Below are positions 7,044-14,883 of a stretch of DNA of 36,575 nt, one piece after another. The translations under genes were made by a program, and so were the position numbers. Below the pieces are notes generated by a model. It searched no databases, was not told the DNA's origin, and saw nothing but the letters and a program-made list of their open reading frames with translations. The stretch is from a virus. Position 1 is the first letter of the stretch. Each line of letters starts with the position of its first letter. Location of the stretch: positions 1 to 36,575 of IMG/VR virus record IMGVR_UViG_3300037193_000260; one strand, 5' to 3'.

Positions 7044-9046
7044 GCGCCGATCGCGAACAGCTGTACACCGCGCTGCGCAATGCCGACAAGGCTGGCGATA
7101 CAGCGGCGGCAACGCGCCTGGCCGAGTATATCCGCGCGCTGCCGCCTGCCGACGCGCCGAACCCCCAGCTGGCCGGCGTGCCCGGCTACGATGCGCAGGG
7201 CCGCCCAGAGGTCGCGCGCGCCCCGGTGAAGGAAGAGCGCCCGACCAACGGCGTCGACGTCGCCATGGGCCGGAAAGGCCTGCCGGGCGACGTGTTCGAT
7301 AAAGTGCTGGGCGTGGTCGAAACCCCGATCACCATGGCGACCGGCATGGCCGGCAGCGTCGCGGGTGCCGTCGCCGGCATTGGGCGAACCCTGACCAGCG
7401 GGAAGTTCGGCACGCAGGCGGGCATCCGCGAAGGCGAACAGGCGGCCGGCAAGGTGGCCGAGGCCTTGACCTACCAGCCGCGCACCCAGACCGGCGCCAA
7501 GCTGTCCCAGATGGTCGGCAAGGCGGTGATGGACAGCGGCGTGGCCGGCCTTGGCTTCTCGGAACTGAATGCTGCAGGCCAGGCCGCCGGCAGCGCCGCG
7601 CGCGCCGCGCGCAGTTCGGCCGCCGCCAGCGCCGCCACCTTGAACGCCGCCGACGATGCGATCAGGGCCGCCCCGAAGGGCCCGAGCCTGCGCGACCTGG
7701 TGCGCGCGCCGCGCCAGCTGTCGGGCGTCGGCGCCGCCGAAACGTCGCAGGCCGCCCAGCGCGCCGCGCGCGCCGAGGCGCTGCCGGTGCCGATCAAGCT
7801 GACCCGCGGCCAGCTGACGCGCGACCGCACGCAGGTCGCCTTCGAGCGCGAGACCGCCAAGCAGAAGGAAGGGGCGCCGCTGTCGGCCCATTACGAAGAC
7901 CAGAACGCGACCTTCATGCAGAACCTGGAAGCCGGCGTGGACGAAACCGGCGCGCAGAGCGTCACCCGCCGCGGCGTGGGCAAATCCTTCGTGGCAGCGG
8001 TCGAGGCGAAGGACCGCGCAAAACAGGCCGAGATTCGCACCCTGTACCAGCAGGCGCGCGAAGCCGGCGAAATGCAACAGCCGGTGGACGTGTCCGGCCT
8101 AGTCGACTGGATCGCGAAGAACAAGGGCAAGGACAAGCTGGCGCCGATCATCACCACGATCGAAAACGAGCTCAAGCAGAACGCCAAGACCGTCGGCGGC
8201 GGCGCCGACCCGCTGACCCTGGCCCAGCGCCCGCGGCAAACGGTGATGACCCTGGACGCATCGGAAGACCTGCGCCAGGCGATCAACAAGCTGGCCGAGC
8301 CTGGCACCCCGAACGTCGTGTTCGGCAAGGAAGCGCGCGCCCTGATCGACGCCGCGCAGGAAGGCAAGGGCGGCGACATGTTCAAGAAGGCGCGCCGCGC
8401 ATATGAGAACTACGCCAACGAATTTACAAACCGCGACGTGATCGACAAGGCCCTGCGGACGAAACCGGGCACGAAGGACCGCGCGGTGGCCTATGAAGAC
8501 ATTTTCAATCACACCATCCTGAACGGCAGCACCGACGACGTGCGCCACGTCTTCCGCGTGCTCGAGGCGCACCCGGCCGGCGCGGATCCTGCAGTCGTGG
8601 CCGCTGGCCAGCAGGCCGCGAAAGACCTGCGCGGCGCCGTGATCAGCCACATCAAGGAAGAGATGCAAAAGAACTTGAGCGTGGACAGCACCGGCGCGCG
8701 CACCGGGTCGACCGCCAGGATTGATGCGATCGTGCGCGAGCTCGACCAGGATGGAAAGCTGGACGTGATCTTCGGGAAGAAAGGCGCGCAGCAAGTGCGT
8801 GACCTGCGCGATGTGGCGATCGACATTTACACCAGCCCGACCGGCACCGTGAACAGTTCCAACACCGCCAGCGCCCTGATGCGCAAGCTGGACGACATTG
8901 CTGGCTATGCCAAGGGAACGCCGATCATCGGCCAGGCGGTGAACTACACGGTGCAGGCGGTCAAGTCGGCGAACACCCGCCGCAAGGTGCGCGAGGCGAT
9001 CAATCCGAACCTGAAAGACCTGGCCGGGAAGAAAGGGGGCAACTGA
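7040..9046 (+). CDS. Large ejection protein, P22 gp16-like by position
   Basis: 668 residues, start overlapping the previous stop (ATGA). The N-terminal motif DREQLYTALRNADKAGDTAA followed by RLAEYIRALP is a short helical repeat found at the start of many phage injection proteins. Around residues 92-115 a Gly/Ala-rich stretch (PITMATGMAGSVAGAVAGIG) could insert into membranes. The remainder is helical and Ala/Lys-rich, with a Gly-less C-terminal helical domain ending KDLAGKKGGN. No lytic transglycosylase catalytic motif is apparent. Being the largest of three ejection-type genes immediately upstream of the tail-hub gene, it probably forms part of the channel that takes DNA across the periplasm or inner membrane. 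Confidence 0.6.
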   Translation: MSADREQLYTALRNADKAGDTAAATRLAEYIRALPPADAPNPQLAGVPGYDAQGRPEVARAPVKEERPTNGVDVAMGRKGLPGDVFDKVLGVVETPITMATGMAGSVAGAVAGIGRTLTSGKFGTQAGIREGEQAAGKVAEALTYQPRTQTGAKLSQMVGKAVMDSGVAGLGFSELNAAGQAAGSAARAARSSAAASAATLNAADDAIRAAPKGPSLRDLVRAPRQLSGVGAAETSQAAQRAARAEALPVPIKLTRGQLTRDRTQVAFERETAKQKEGAPLSAHYEDQNATFMQNLEAGVDETGAQSVTRRGVGKSFVAAVEAKDRAKQAEIRTLYQQAREAGEMQQPVDVSGLVDWIAKNKGKDKLAPIITTIENELKQNAKTVGGGADPLTLAQRPRQTVMTLDASEDLRQAINKLAEPGTPNVVFGKEARALIDAAQEGKGGDMFKKARRAYENYANEFTNRDVIDKALRTKPGTKDRAVAYEDIFNHTILNGSTDDVRHVFRVLEAHPAGADPAVVAAGQQAAKDLRGAVISHIKEEMQKNLSVDSTGARTGSTARIDAIVRELDQDGKLDVIFGKKGAQQVRDLRDVAIDIYTSPTGTVNSSNTASALMRKLDDIAGYAKGTPIIGQAVNYTVQAVKSANTRRKVREAINPNLKDLAGKKGGN

Positions 9047-10476
9047 TGCCGCAGATTCCATTCGTCGGCGCATCCTATCGCGAGCGCTCGAGCAACCTTG
9101 ACGCCCAGGCCTGCATCAACCTGTTCCCGGTGCTGGGCGAATCCGGCACCGCCAAGGCTGTCGCGGCGCTGTACGGCACGCCAGGCACCCGCCCGCTGGT
9201 CGCGGCACCCTATGGTCCTGTGCGCGCCGTCTATGCGCCCACCGATGGCAGCAGCGCGATCGTCGTGGCCGGCGGCAAGGTCTACCGGCTCAGCCATACA
9301 TTCTTCACCCTGGCCGAGATCGGCGACGTGCAGCAGGGCACCGGGCCGGTTTCGATCACCGACAACGGCACGCAGGCGGTCATTGTCACCGGCGCCAATG
9401 GGTACATCGTGGACCTGGGCGCCAACACCGTCACCAGGATCACGGACGACGCTTTCTATGGTGCGAACTTCGTGGACATCCTGAACGGCTACGCGATCTT
9501 CAACCGCATCGGCACGAATCAGTTTTTTATCAGCGCGCCGGATGCGCTGACGTTCGACGCGCTCGACTTTGCCAGCGCTGAAAGCAATTTCGAACCGATC
9601 GTGCGCCTGATCGTGAATCACGGCGAACTGCTGCTGTTTAAGCAGACCGTTACCGAAATCTGGCGCGCCAGTGGTGACGTCGACTTCCCCTTCGCGCGTG
9701 ACACCAATGCCGCCCTTGAGCAGGGATGCGCTGCGCCCTGGTCGGTGGCCGCCATGGACAACAGCGTCTTCTGGCTGGGCCGCAACGTCGACGGCGCCGG
9801 CATTGTATGGCGCCTGAACGGTTACACGCCGGTGCGGGTCTCGACCGATGCGGTCGAATATGCGATCGCCAGCTATGCCGACATTTCCGACGCCGTGGCC
9901 TACGCCTACCAGCAGGAGGGTCACACCTTCTACGTGCTCAGCTTCCCGACCGCCGGCGCAACGTGGGTATTCGATGCTGCGACCCAGCTGTGGCACCAGC
10001 GCGCCTACCTGGACCCGACAACTGGCGTGCTGGGGCGCCACCGTTCGAACTGCCACATGTATTTCGCCGGCCGCCATATCGTCGGCGACTGCACCAGCGG
10101 CGAACTGTACACGCTGGACCTGGACTATTACAAAGACCGCGCCAGCGACCCGCTGCCGGCGATCCGCGCCGCCGCCCATATCGCCGATCCGGATTACGGC
10201 TGGATTGTGCACAACCGCCTGCAGGTCGATATCGAGACCGGCGTAGGCATTGCCAGCGGCCAGGGTGTCGCGCCGGTGGCGCTGCTGGACTGGTCCGACG
10301 ACGGCGGCCACACCTGGAGCAACCAGCACGCCGCAGCGCTAGGTCGCATGGGCGAATACCGCGCCCGCGTGCGCTGGAACCGTCTGGGGCGTGCGCGTGA
10401 TCGGGTCTACCGCATCACGATCAGCGATCCGGTAAAGCGCGTGATCATCGGCGCGGCCTTGAACCCGGGGGACTAA
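9046..10476 (+). CDS. Packaged DNA stabilisation protein / tail hub, P22 gp10-like
   Basis: 476 residues, nearly the length of P22 gp10 (472). It begins MPQIPFVGASYRERSSNLDAQ-type, with the family features of an opening FVG.SY...S...D.Q.CINLFP block, repeated beta-propeller-like strands (GKVYRLSHTFFTLAEIGD; YGANFVDILNGYAIFNRIGTNQFFIS), a WRASGDVDFPF segment, FWLGRNVDGAGIVWRLNGYTP and a C-terminal domain with WSDDGGHTWSN and RVRWNRLGRARDRVYRITISDPVK. That last block is common to PF11134 (phage stabilisation) proteins. gp10 closes the portal/gp4 channel after packaging and binds the needle. Start codon A is shared with the preceding TGA. Confidence 0.9.
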   Translation: MPQIPFVGASYRERSSNLDAQACINLFPVLGESGTAKAVAALYGTPGTRPLVAAPYGPVRAVYAPTDGSSAIVVAGGKVYRLSHTFFTLAEIGDVQQGTGPVSITDNGTQAVIVTGANGYIVDLGANTVTRITDDAFYGANFVDILNGYAIFNRIGTNQFFISAPDALTFDALDFASAESNFEPIVRLIVNHGELLLFKQTVTEIWRASGDVDFPFARDTNAALEQGCAAPWSVAAMDNSVFWLGRNVDGAGIVWRLNGYTPVRVSTDAVEYAIASYADISDAVAYAYQQEGHTFYVLSFPTAGATWVFDAATQLWHQRAYLDPTTGVLGRHRSNCHMYFAGRHIVGDCTSGELYTLDLDYYKDRASDPLPAIRAAAHIADPDYGWIVHNRLQVDIETGVGIASGQGVAPVALLDWSDDGGHTWSNQHAAALGRMGEYRARVRWNRLGRARDRVYRITISDPVKRVIIGAALNPGD

Positions 10477-11475
10477 ATGGCTAACACCTTGAACCTGCTG
10501 CCCACCCGCGTCCCCATCGGCCAGGTCACCGACCCGAGCGGCCGCAAACTGGACGTGTTGATCACGCCCGAATTCGTGCGCGTGCTGACGGCGATGTTTC
10601 AGCGCATGGGCGGCGCCGCCGGGCTCAGCAACACCGATCTAGAGGCGCTGCTCGTCACCGCCATGATCCAGACACCGCAGCAGCAAGGCCGCGACGATGC
10701 GGCCCTGTGCGCACCTGTCGACGCCTGGCCTATGGTCGCCGAACTGCAGGCCCAGAACGAAGCCCTGCGCATGCAGATGCAGGCCCTGGTCGGCATCACC
10801 GAGCAGGTCGCGGAACTTCGCAAGACCATCGACGCGATGCAGATGGAATCCGGCGGCGCGGCGGCGCTGGTGGTCGATTGGGAGCGCCCCGGGAAGATCG
10901 GCGAGGCCACCGCGAACAGCGGCAAGTTCACCACCCTGACGGCGACCGGCCCGGCCAAGGTCGGCACCACCGGCACGGCCGGCGCGGTCCAGCTGGCGCG
11001 CGCGTCTGACGGCTTAGGCGTGGGCACCGCCACGATGAACGGGAACACGCTGGAAGTCGACAACCAGGCCGGCGACATCGTGACCAAGCGCGGCGGAACT
11101 GAACGCATCCGCGCCACCGGCACCGGCGCGACCGTATCGGGCGACGCCACCGCGACGGGCGCCCTGGTCAGCGGTGCGGTCGGTGCTTCTGGCCAGCTGA
11201 AACTGGCGCGTGCCTCGGACGGCGCGACCGGGACCGTCGCCACCTTCAGCGGCAACGATTTGCTGCTCGACAGCCCGCCGGGCGACGTCGTTATTTTGCG
11301 CGGCTCGGTGGAACGGATAAGGGCCACCGCCAGCGGCGCCGCCGTGTCCGGAACCATGGGCGTGTCGGCAGGCTTCGGCTGTAACGGCAAGTCGCCGCAA
11401 GCTGCAGCGGCGTCGGGCGGCACGCTGGCCGGCGTGATCGCGGCACTGGTCGCGAACGGCATTCTTTCAAGCTAA
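10477..11475 (+). CDS. Fibre/needle-like tail protein with two tandem 70-residue repeats
   Basis: 332 residues, starting directly after the gp10-like stop. Residues about 85-125 form a coiled coil (MVAELQAQNEALRMQMQALV). A motif WERPGKIGEATANSGKFTTLTATG is typical of phage fibre shafts. Two tandem repeats follow at an exact 70-residue period: LARASDG at 173 and 243, and RIRATGTGATVSG at 210 matched by RIRATASGAAVSG at 280. The C-terminus (GFGCNGKSPQAAAASGGTLAGV to IAALVANGILSS) is a recurrent phage tail C-terminal module. The place after gp10 is that of the P22 needle (gp26), but repeat architecture argues for a trimeric fibre-like shaft. Either way it is a tail-tip component; specific function is inferred. 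Confidence 0.65.
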   Translation: MANTLNLLPTRVPIGQVTDPSGRKLDVLITPEFVRVLTAMFQRMGGAAGLSNTDLEALLVTAMIQTPQQQGRDDAALCAPVDAWPMVAELQAQNEALRMQMQALVGITEQVAELRKTIDAMQMESGGAAALVVDWERPGKIGEATANSGKFTTLTATGPAKVGTTGTAGAVQLARASDGLGVGTATMNGNTLEVDNQAGDIVTKRGGTERIRATGTGATVSGDATATGALVSGAVGASGQLKLARASDGATGTVATFSGNDLLLDSPPGDVVILRGSVERIRATASGAAVSGTMGVSAGFGCNGKSPQAAAASGGTLAGVIAALVANGILSS

Positions 11476-11510
11476 CCCACCGCAACACCTTAACCAGGAG
11501 ATTCAAAAAA

Positions 11511-11840
11511 ATGAGCGTGCAAAAGTACTTTTATCCAGGCGGGAACGTCCCGGCGGCTTTCGCTGCCGTGGGCACCGTCGTCCCCGCGAACACCAAGCGA
11601 CAGATCACGTCGGCGATCGTCTGCAACGACACCGGCGCGGTTCGGCTGTTCTCGGCGCGCATCGTCGGCGAAGGTGGTGCTGGCGCCGTCAACCTGATCT
11701 ATTCCCGGGCCATCGGTATCGGCGAATCGTACCTGTGCCCCGAACTGGTCGGGCGCGGCATGAATGCCGGCGGCTACATCGAAGTTCAGGGCGACGCGAC
11801 CGGCCTGGACTTCAAGTTCGAATCCCTGGAATTCGTATAA
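11511..11840 (+). CDS. Small tail-associated beta protein of unknown function
   Basis: 109 residues, strong AGGAG ribosome-binding site. Sequence alternates hydrophobic strands (FAAVGTVVPANTKRQITSAIVCND; VNLIYSRAIGIGESYLCPELVG; GYIEVQGDATGLDFKFESLEFV), suggesting a beta-sandwich. Proteins with the pattern of ..PANT..QITSAIV.N......L.....I..GES...PELVG are frequent in phage tail regions and look like small virion or fibre-adaptor domains, but I know no established function. Located between the fibre-like and tailspike-like genes. Confidence 0.6.
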   Translation: MSVQKYFYPGGNVPAAFAAVGTVVPANTKRQITSAIVCNDTGAVRLFSARIVGEGGAGAVNLIYSRAIGIGESYLCPELVGRGMNAGGYIEVQGDATGLDFKFESLEFV

Positions 11841-11855
11841 AAAGGAATCCCGCAC

Positions 11856-13118
11856 ATGGCAACTCAAACTAGCCTGATGCCTGTACCGAAGCAGCAGCTG
11901 TTCAGCGCCAACGGCCAGCCGCTGGTCGGCGGCAAGCTGTACACCTACGCCGCCGGCACGAATAACCCGAAGGCGACGTTCACCGATTCGGCCGGCACCG
12001 TCCAGCAGCAGAACCCGATTCCCCTGAACAGCCGCGGCGAACCAGACAGCCCGATTTATTGGAGTGGTTCGTACAAGGTCGAACTGCGCGACGCGCTGGG
12101 CAACCTGATCTATACGGTCGACAACTTCAACACCGACCCGGGCGGCCTGCAGCGCTTGTTCGATCCTTCCGGCTCGACCCTGCTGCAGTTCCTTCAGCGT
12201 GGCGACGCGCCGGTGGCGCGCACGGTGGCGAGCAAGCTGCAAGAAAGCATCAGCGTCAAGGACTTCGGCGCCGTGGGCGACGGCGAGACCAACGACACCG
12301 ACGCCTTCACGCGCGCCCGCAATGCGACCGGCGGCGTCTACCTGATCCCGAACGGCACCTACGTGCTGAATGCCGTGCCCAACGTCTTCGCCGATCCGTT
12401 CATTGCTGGCGATAACGTGGTGCTGGTCATCGGTGGTAGCAGTTACACCGTTTCCAATGCCTTTTGCGGCGCCCTGCGCTACCGGGTCGACTCGCCAGTC
12501 TTGACGTCGATCGTGCACGCGAAAACCGGGAACGTGCTTATGCAGTTCCAGGACGGCGAAGGCGGCACCGCCACCTATTTCTATCGCGGCCTGTCGATCC
12601 AAACGGATAGCCACTGGTGCCAGGCCGGCCCGAAAACCGTGGGCGGCTCGGTCGACCTTCTGTATCAACGTTCGGCATCGCACCCGACCGACGCAGGCGG
12701 CAATCGCTTCAACGAGACTTTCGAAGAAACGCCCGACCGCATGCTGTTCAGCTATGCCACGACCGCCAGCGGCGCCCCGAACTTCGACACCTGGGTGCGG
12801 GTTTATGCAGGCGTGTCGCCGAAGATTGATTTTCCAGCGCTGGCGCCGTGCTTCCGACAAGGCTGGTCAATGCAGAACCGGGCAGAAACCGGCTTCAAAC
12901 TGGTCTGGACCATCGGCACCGATCGCCACCACATTCAGGCGGACGGCGGTGGCGTGACCCACATGACGTTCAAGGCGGACGGCTCGGTCGGTTTCTTCGG
13001 CGCTGGCGGCATCACGCGCCCGAGCATCACCGGATCGCGCGGCGGTAACGCGGCGCTGGCCAGCCTATTGACGCAGTTGAACCTGATGGGCCTGATTGCT
13101 GACGGCACCACCGCATAA
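11856..13118 (+). CDS. Short tailspike-like protein with head-binding domain
   Basis: 420 residues. Residues 1-100 are a podoviral head-binding domain (LMPVPKQQLFSANGQPLVGGK, WSGSYKVELRDALGNLIYTVDN). Residues 131-151 carry ISVKDFGAVGDGETNDTDAF, the entry motif of pectate-lyase-like beta-helix tailspikes. However, only about 230 residues follow before the C-terminal module (FKADGSVGFFGAGG, then ITGSRGGNAALASLLTQL), and they do not show clear helix rungs. True tailspikes are usually 600-700 residues, so the catalytic beta-helix appears replaced or lost. The protein probably determines host-surface attachment; polysaccharide-cleaving activity is doubtful. Confidence 0.7.
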   Translation: MATQTSLMPVPKQQLFSANGQPLVGGKLYTYAAGTNNPKATFTDSAGTVQQQNPIPLNSRGEPDSPIYWSGSYKVELRDALGNLIYTVDNFNTDPGGLQRLFDPSGSTLLQFLQRGDAPVARTVASKLQESISVKDFGAVGDGETNDTDAFTRARNATGGVYLIPNGTYVLNAVPNVFADPFIAGDNVVLVIGGSSYTVSNAFCGALRYRVDSPVLTSIVHAKTGNVLMQFQDGEGGTATYFYRGLSIQTDSHWCQAGPKTVGGSVDLLYQRSASHPTDAGGNRFNETFEETPDRMLFSYATTASGAPNFDTWVRVYAGVSPKIDFPALAPCFRQGWSMQNRAETGFKLVWTIGTDRHHIQADGGGVTHMTFKADGSVGFFGAGGITRPSITGSRGGNAALASLLTQLNLMGLIADGTTA

Positions 13119-13157
13119 AAATAACCTTCCAAAACTGTCCTGAAACGAAAGAAAAAA

Positions 13158-13538
13158 ATGATCGACAAAACCCCACCACCTGACCTTCCTGCACACCTGG
13201 CCGAGTTGTTGCCCTGGGCCTGGGTCGCCTTCGTTTCCATTCTCGGAGGCGTGGCGTCCTTCCTGCAGAAGATGAAAACCGGCCACGTCCGCGCCTGGAA
13301 CTTCACCGAGTTTGTCGGCGAAATGGCCGCCGCCGGCCTGACCGGCATCATTACCGCGAACCTGTGCGATTCCATGGGCTCGTCGGCGCCACTGAAGTAC
13401 GCCCTGGTCGGCATTTCGTCACACATGGGTTCACGCGCGCTGTTCAAGCTCGAGGCCATGTTCACCGCGAAATTCCACCTGCCGGCCGATCCGGTGGTGC
13501 CGGCTGACCAATCGAAGGGGGAAGATCATGCCGCCTAG
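13158..13538 (+). CDS. Holin, LydA-like
   Basis: 126 residues with three hydrophobic stretches: 18-36 (LPWAWVAFVSILGGVASFL), 52-72 (FVGEMAAAGLTGIITANL) and a weaker 78-96 (PLKYALVGISSHMGSRAL), and a hydrophilic C-terminus. Size, topology and the conserved W...F.GE...A...G.I pattern fit the LydA/Phage_holin_3 type. It overlaps the endolysin gene by 11 bases. Holins form inner-membrane lesions that release the endolysin at a programmed time. The ribosome-binding site is weak (GAAAGAAAAAA), which could keep synthesis low. Confidence 0.8.
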   Translation: MIDKTPPPDLPAHLAELLPWAWVAFVSILGGVASFLQKMKTGHVRAWNFTEFVGEMAAAGLTGIITANLCDSMGSSAPLKYALVGISSHMGSRALFKLEAMFTAKFHLPADPVVPADQSKGEDHAA

Positions 13539-14007
13539 CGCCTTCCTTGCCATGATGGTCGGGCCGGCGCAGGCCTGCCAGCGCGCGACCGGGATCCCCG
13601 CTTCGCTGATCCTGGCGCAGGCGGCGCTGGAATCCGGATGGGGCGCACGCTGCCCTGGTAACAACCTGTTTGGCATCAAGGCGGATAAGGCATGGAAGGG
13701 CCCGACCGTCGACGTCGCGACGCACGAAGTCATCAAGGGCAAGCGCATCGCGATCACCGACAAGTTCCGAGCCTATGCCAGCTGGGCCGACTGCATGAAG
13801 GATCACGCCCGGTTCTTCCAGGTGAACCCGCGGTACCGCGACTGTTTCAAGGAAACGACCGGCGAAGGCTGGGCGCGCGCGGTGGCCAAGGCCGGCTATG
13901 CGACCGATCCGAACTACGCCAGCCTGCTGATCGCCGTAATGGGTAACAAGCCCGGCGGCCGGAATATGGCGCAGTACGACGTGCAGCCTGCACAGGTGCC
14001 AGCGTGA
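13528..14007 (+). CDS. Endolysin, FlgJ-type glucosaminidase/muramidase
   Basis: 159 residues. The glucosaminidase-domain (PF01832) pattern is clear: GIPASLILAQAALESGWGAR with catalytic Glu E35, then PGNNLFGIKADKAWKG, a strand pair (THEVIKGKRIAITDKFRAYASW), DCMKDHARFF and AVAKAGYATDPNYASLLIAVM. No signal peptide or SAR segment is visible, so it relies on the upstream holin. It cleaves the glycan strand of peptidoglycan. It overlaps the holin at its start and the Rz gene at its end (4 bases), forming a compact lysis cassette. Confidence 0.9.
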   Translation: MPPSAFLAMMVGPAQACQRATGIPASLILAQAALESGWGARCPGNNLFGIKADKAWKGPTVDVATHEVIKGKRIAITDKFRAYASWADCMKDHARFFQVNPRYRDCFKETTGEGWARAVAKAGYATDPNYASLLIAVMGNKPGGRNMAQYDVQPAQVPA

Positions 14008-14534
14008 CCGCGATCGAGCGGCTGACGGCCGCCGTCATGCTGGTGCTGCTGGTCGCAGTCGGCAGCGTCTTGTGGGTCCGCCACTATGGCGCCGAGCAGT
14101 ACCAGGCCGGCCACGATGCGGCGATCGCCGCCGGCAAAGAGCAATACGACCGCGATGCCGCGGCCGCCCGTAAAACCGAGTCGGACCTGCGCGCGCAGCT
14201 GCGCGCCAAGGATGCCGACGCCCTACGACAGAAAGAGGAACATGAAAAAAACCTTGCGAATGCTCAGCGCCGCATGCGCGCTGGCGCTGACAGCCTGCGC
14301 TGCCCCGCAGTCGGCCCCGTACCAGACCACGCCGCGCCCGACGATCGACCCGCTGCCGGCGGACCTGACCCTGACACCGCAGGACCGCGCATTGTGCCAG
14401 AGACTGCTGCTGATCTTCTCGGCGTCGCCGCGGACATTGCTGGAATCGTGCGGAAGTACGACCGCCTCGAGCAGCGCTTCGAAGCCTGCCGGGCCCTGAA
14501 CGCGGAATGGGCGGCGGCATGGACTTCCATGTGA
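14004..14534 (+). CDS. Rz-like inner-membrane spanin
   Basis: 176 residues. An N-terminal membrane anchor (about residues 7-25, TAAVMLVLLVAVGSVLWV) is followed by a long charged helical periplasmic region (AAARKTESDLRAQLRAKDADAL) and a C-terminal region ending EQRFEACRALNAEWAAAWTSM, typical of Rz i-spanins. The Rz1 lipoprotein gene is wholly nested in the +1 frame. The pair disrupts the outer membrane at the end of lysis. Confidence 0.85.
   Translation: MTAIERLTAAVMLVLLVAVGSVLWVRHYGAEQYQAGHDAAIAAGKEQYDRDAAAARKTESDLRAQLRAKDADALRQKEEHEKNLANAQRRMRAGADSLRCPAVGPVPDHAAPDDRPAAGGPDPDTAGPRIVPETAADLLGVAADIAGIVRKYDRLEQRFEACRALNAEWAAAWTSM
14242..14499 (+). CDS. Rz1-like outer-membrane lipoprotein spanin (nested in Rz)
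   Basis: 85 residues encoded completely inside Rz, one frame over. It begins MKKTLRMLSAACALALTACAAP: positive N-terminus, hydrophobic core and lipobox LTAC with lipidated Cys C19. It is then Pro-rich (APYQTTPRPTIDPLPADL), as in known Rz1 proteins. AGAGGAA lies 2 bases before the ATG region and gives a plausible ribosome-binding site. A longer in-frame extension upstream lacks a signal sequence and is rejected. Partner of the Rz protein in outer-membrane disruption. Confidence 0.85.
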   Translation: MKKTLRMLSAACALALTACAAPQSAPYQTTPRPTIDPLPADLTLTPQDRALCQRLLLIFSASPRTLLESCGSTTASSSASKPAGP

Positions 14535-14638
14535 TCACACCGCAGGGCAGCAGTGAATTGATCATGCAGGTGCAGGGCGGCGTGGTGGTGATCGTGCCGC
14601 CACCTGACCCGCCGGCGGCAGCACCGGCCGCAGAATGA
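14507..14638 (+). CDS. Small ORF at the end of the late unit
   Basis: 43 residues from ATG 14507 (39 from ATG 14519), overlapping the end of Rz and stopping right before the terminator. Sequence includes MDFHVITPQGSSELIMQVQG and VVVIVPPPDPPAAA. No convincing Shine-Dalgarno is present and no family is recognised. Kept as a possible gene because it fills the space between Rz and the terminator exactly; it may be chance. Confidence 0.35.
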   Translation: MGGGMDFHVITPQGSSELIMQVQGGVVVIVPPPDPPAAAPAAE

Positions 14639-14640
14639 AA

Positions 14641-14669
14641 AAAGGCCCGGGAACCCCGGGCCTTTCCTT
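14641..14669. terminator. Bidirectional intrinsic terminator between convergent units
   Basis: An 11-bp perfect stem AAAGGCCCGGG (14641-14651) / CCCGGGCCTTT (14655-14665) with a 3-base loop. It has TTTCCTT on the right and a run of six A on the left, so it can stop transcription from both directions. It separates the rightward late unit from the leftward early unit. The TTA stop codon of the 52-residue leftward gene lies within its right flank. Confidence 0.9.
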
Positions 14670-14826
14670 ATGCGAGTGCAGCGCGCGCCCGCCTGTCCCA
14701 GCCATCACGCCGTTCGATACCTTTGCGCTTCCCGATGATGTGCCACCATCGATACTTCACGCGGCGCGGTTCTGTACGGCGATCCCACAATACACGACGG
14801 CATTCCTGGCGGGCTAGGTCTTCCAT
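14668..14826 (-). CDS. Small basic protein, last gene of the leftward unit
   Basis: 52 residues beginning MEDLARQECRRVLWDRR and ending RDGWDRRARAALA. It is very rich in Arg/Lys and Trp, with no membrane segment. AAAGGAGAG sits 4 bases before the ATG, an excellent ribosome-binding site, which is the main reason to call it. Its stop codon touches the shared terminator. A GC hairpin of the repeated family lies 28 bases upstream of the start. Size and charge would suit nucleic-acid binding or an inhibitor of a host protein, but no family is recognised. Confidence 0.65.
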   Translation of the reverse strand: MEDLARQECRRVLWDRRTEPRRVKYRWWHIIGKRKGIERRDGWDRRARAALA

Positions 14827-14853
14827 GGGGCTCTCCTTTCGCCCCTATGATGC

Positions 14854-14872
14854 GCGCGCCGTGCTGGCGCGC
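14854..14872 (-). repeat. Intercistronic GC hairpin, copy A
   Basis: GCGCGCC / GGCGCGC 7-bp stem, 5-base loop, in the 57-base gap between the Tad2-domain gene and the 52-residue gene. Same arms as copies B and C. No U-tract follows on the transcribed (minus) strand. Confidence 0.75.
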
Positions 14873-14883
14873 TTTGCTGTCGC

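Noticed and set aside
14086-14241. Longer N-terminal extension of Rz1
   Set aside because: It would put the lipoprotein signal sequence in the middle of the protein; ATG 14242 gives a correct signal and lipobox.
14635-14817. 60-residue plus-strand ORF after the terminator
   Set aside because: Lies across the terminator hairpin and antisense to a small gene with a strong ribosome-binding site.
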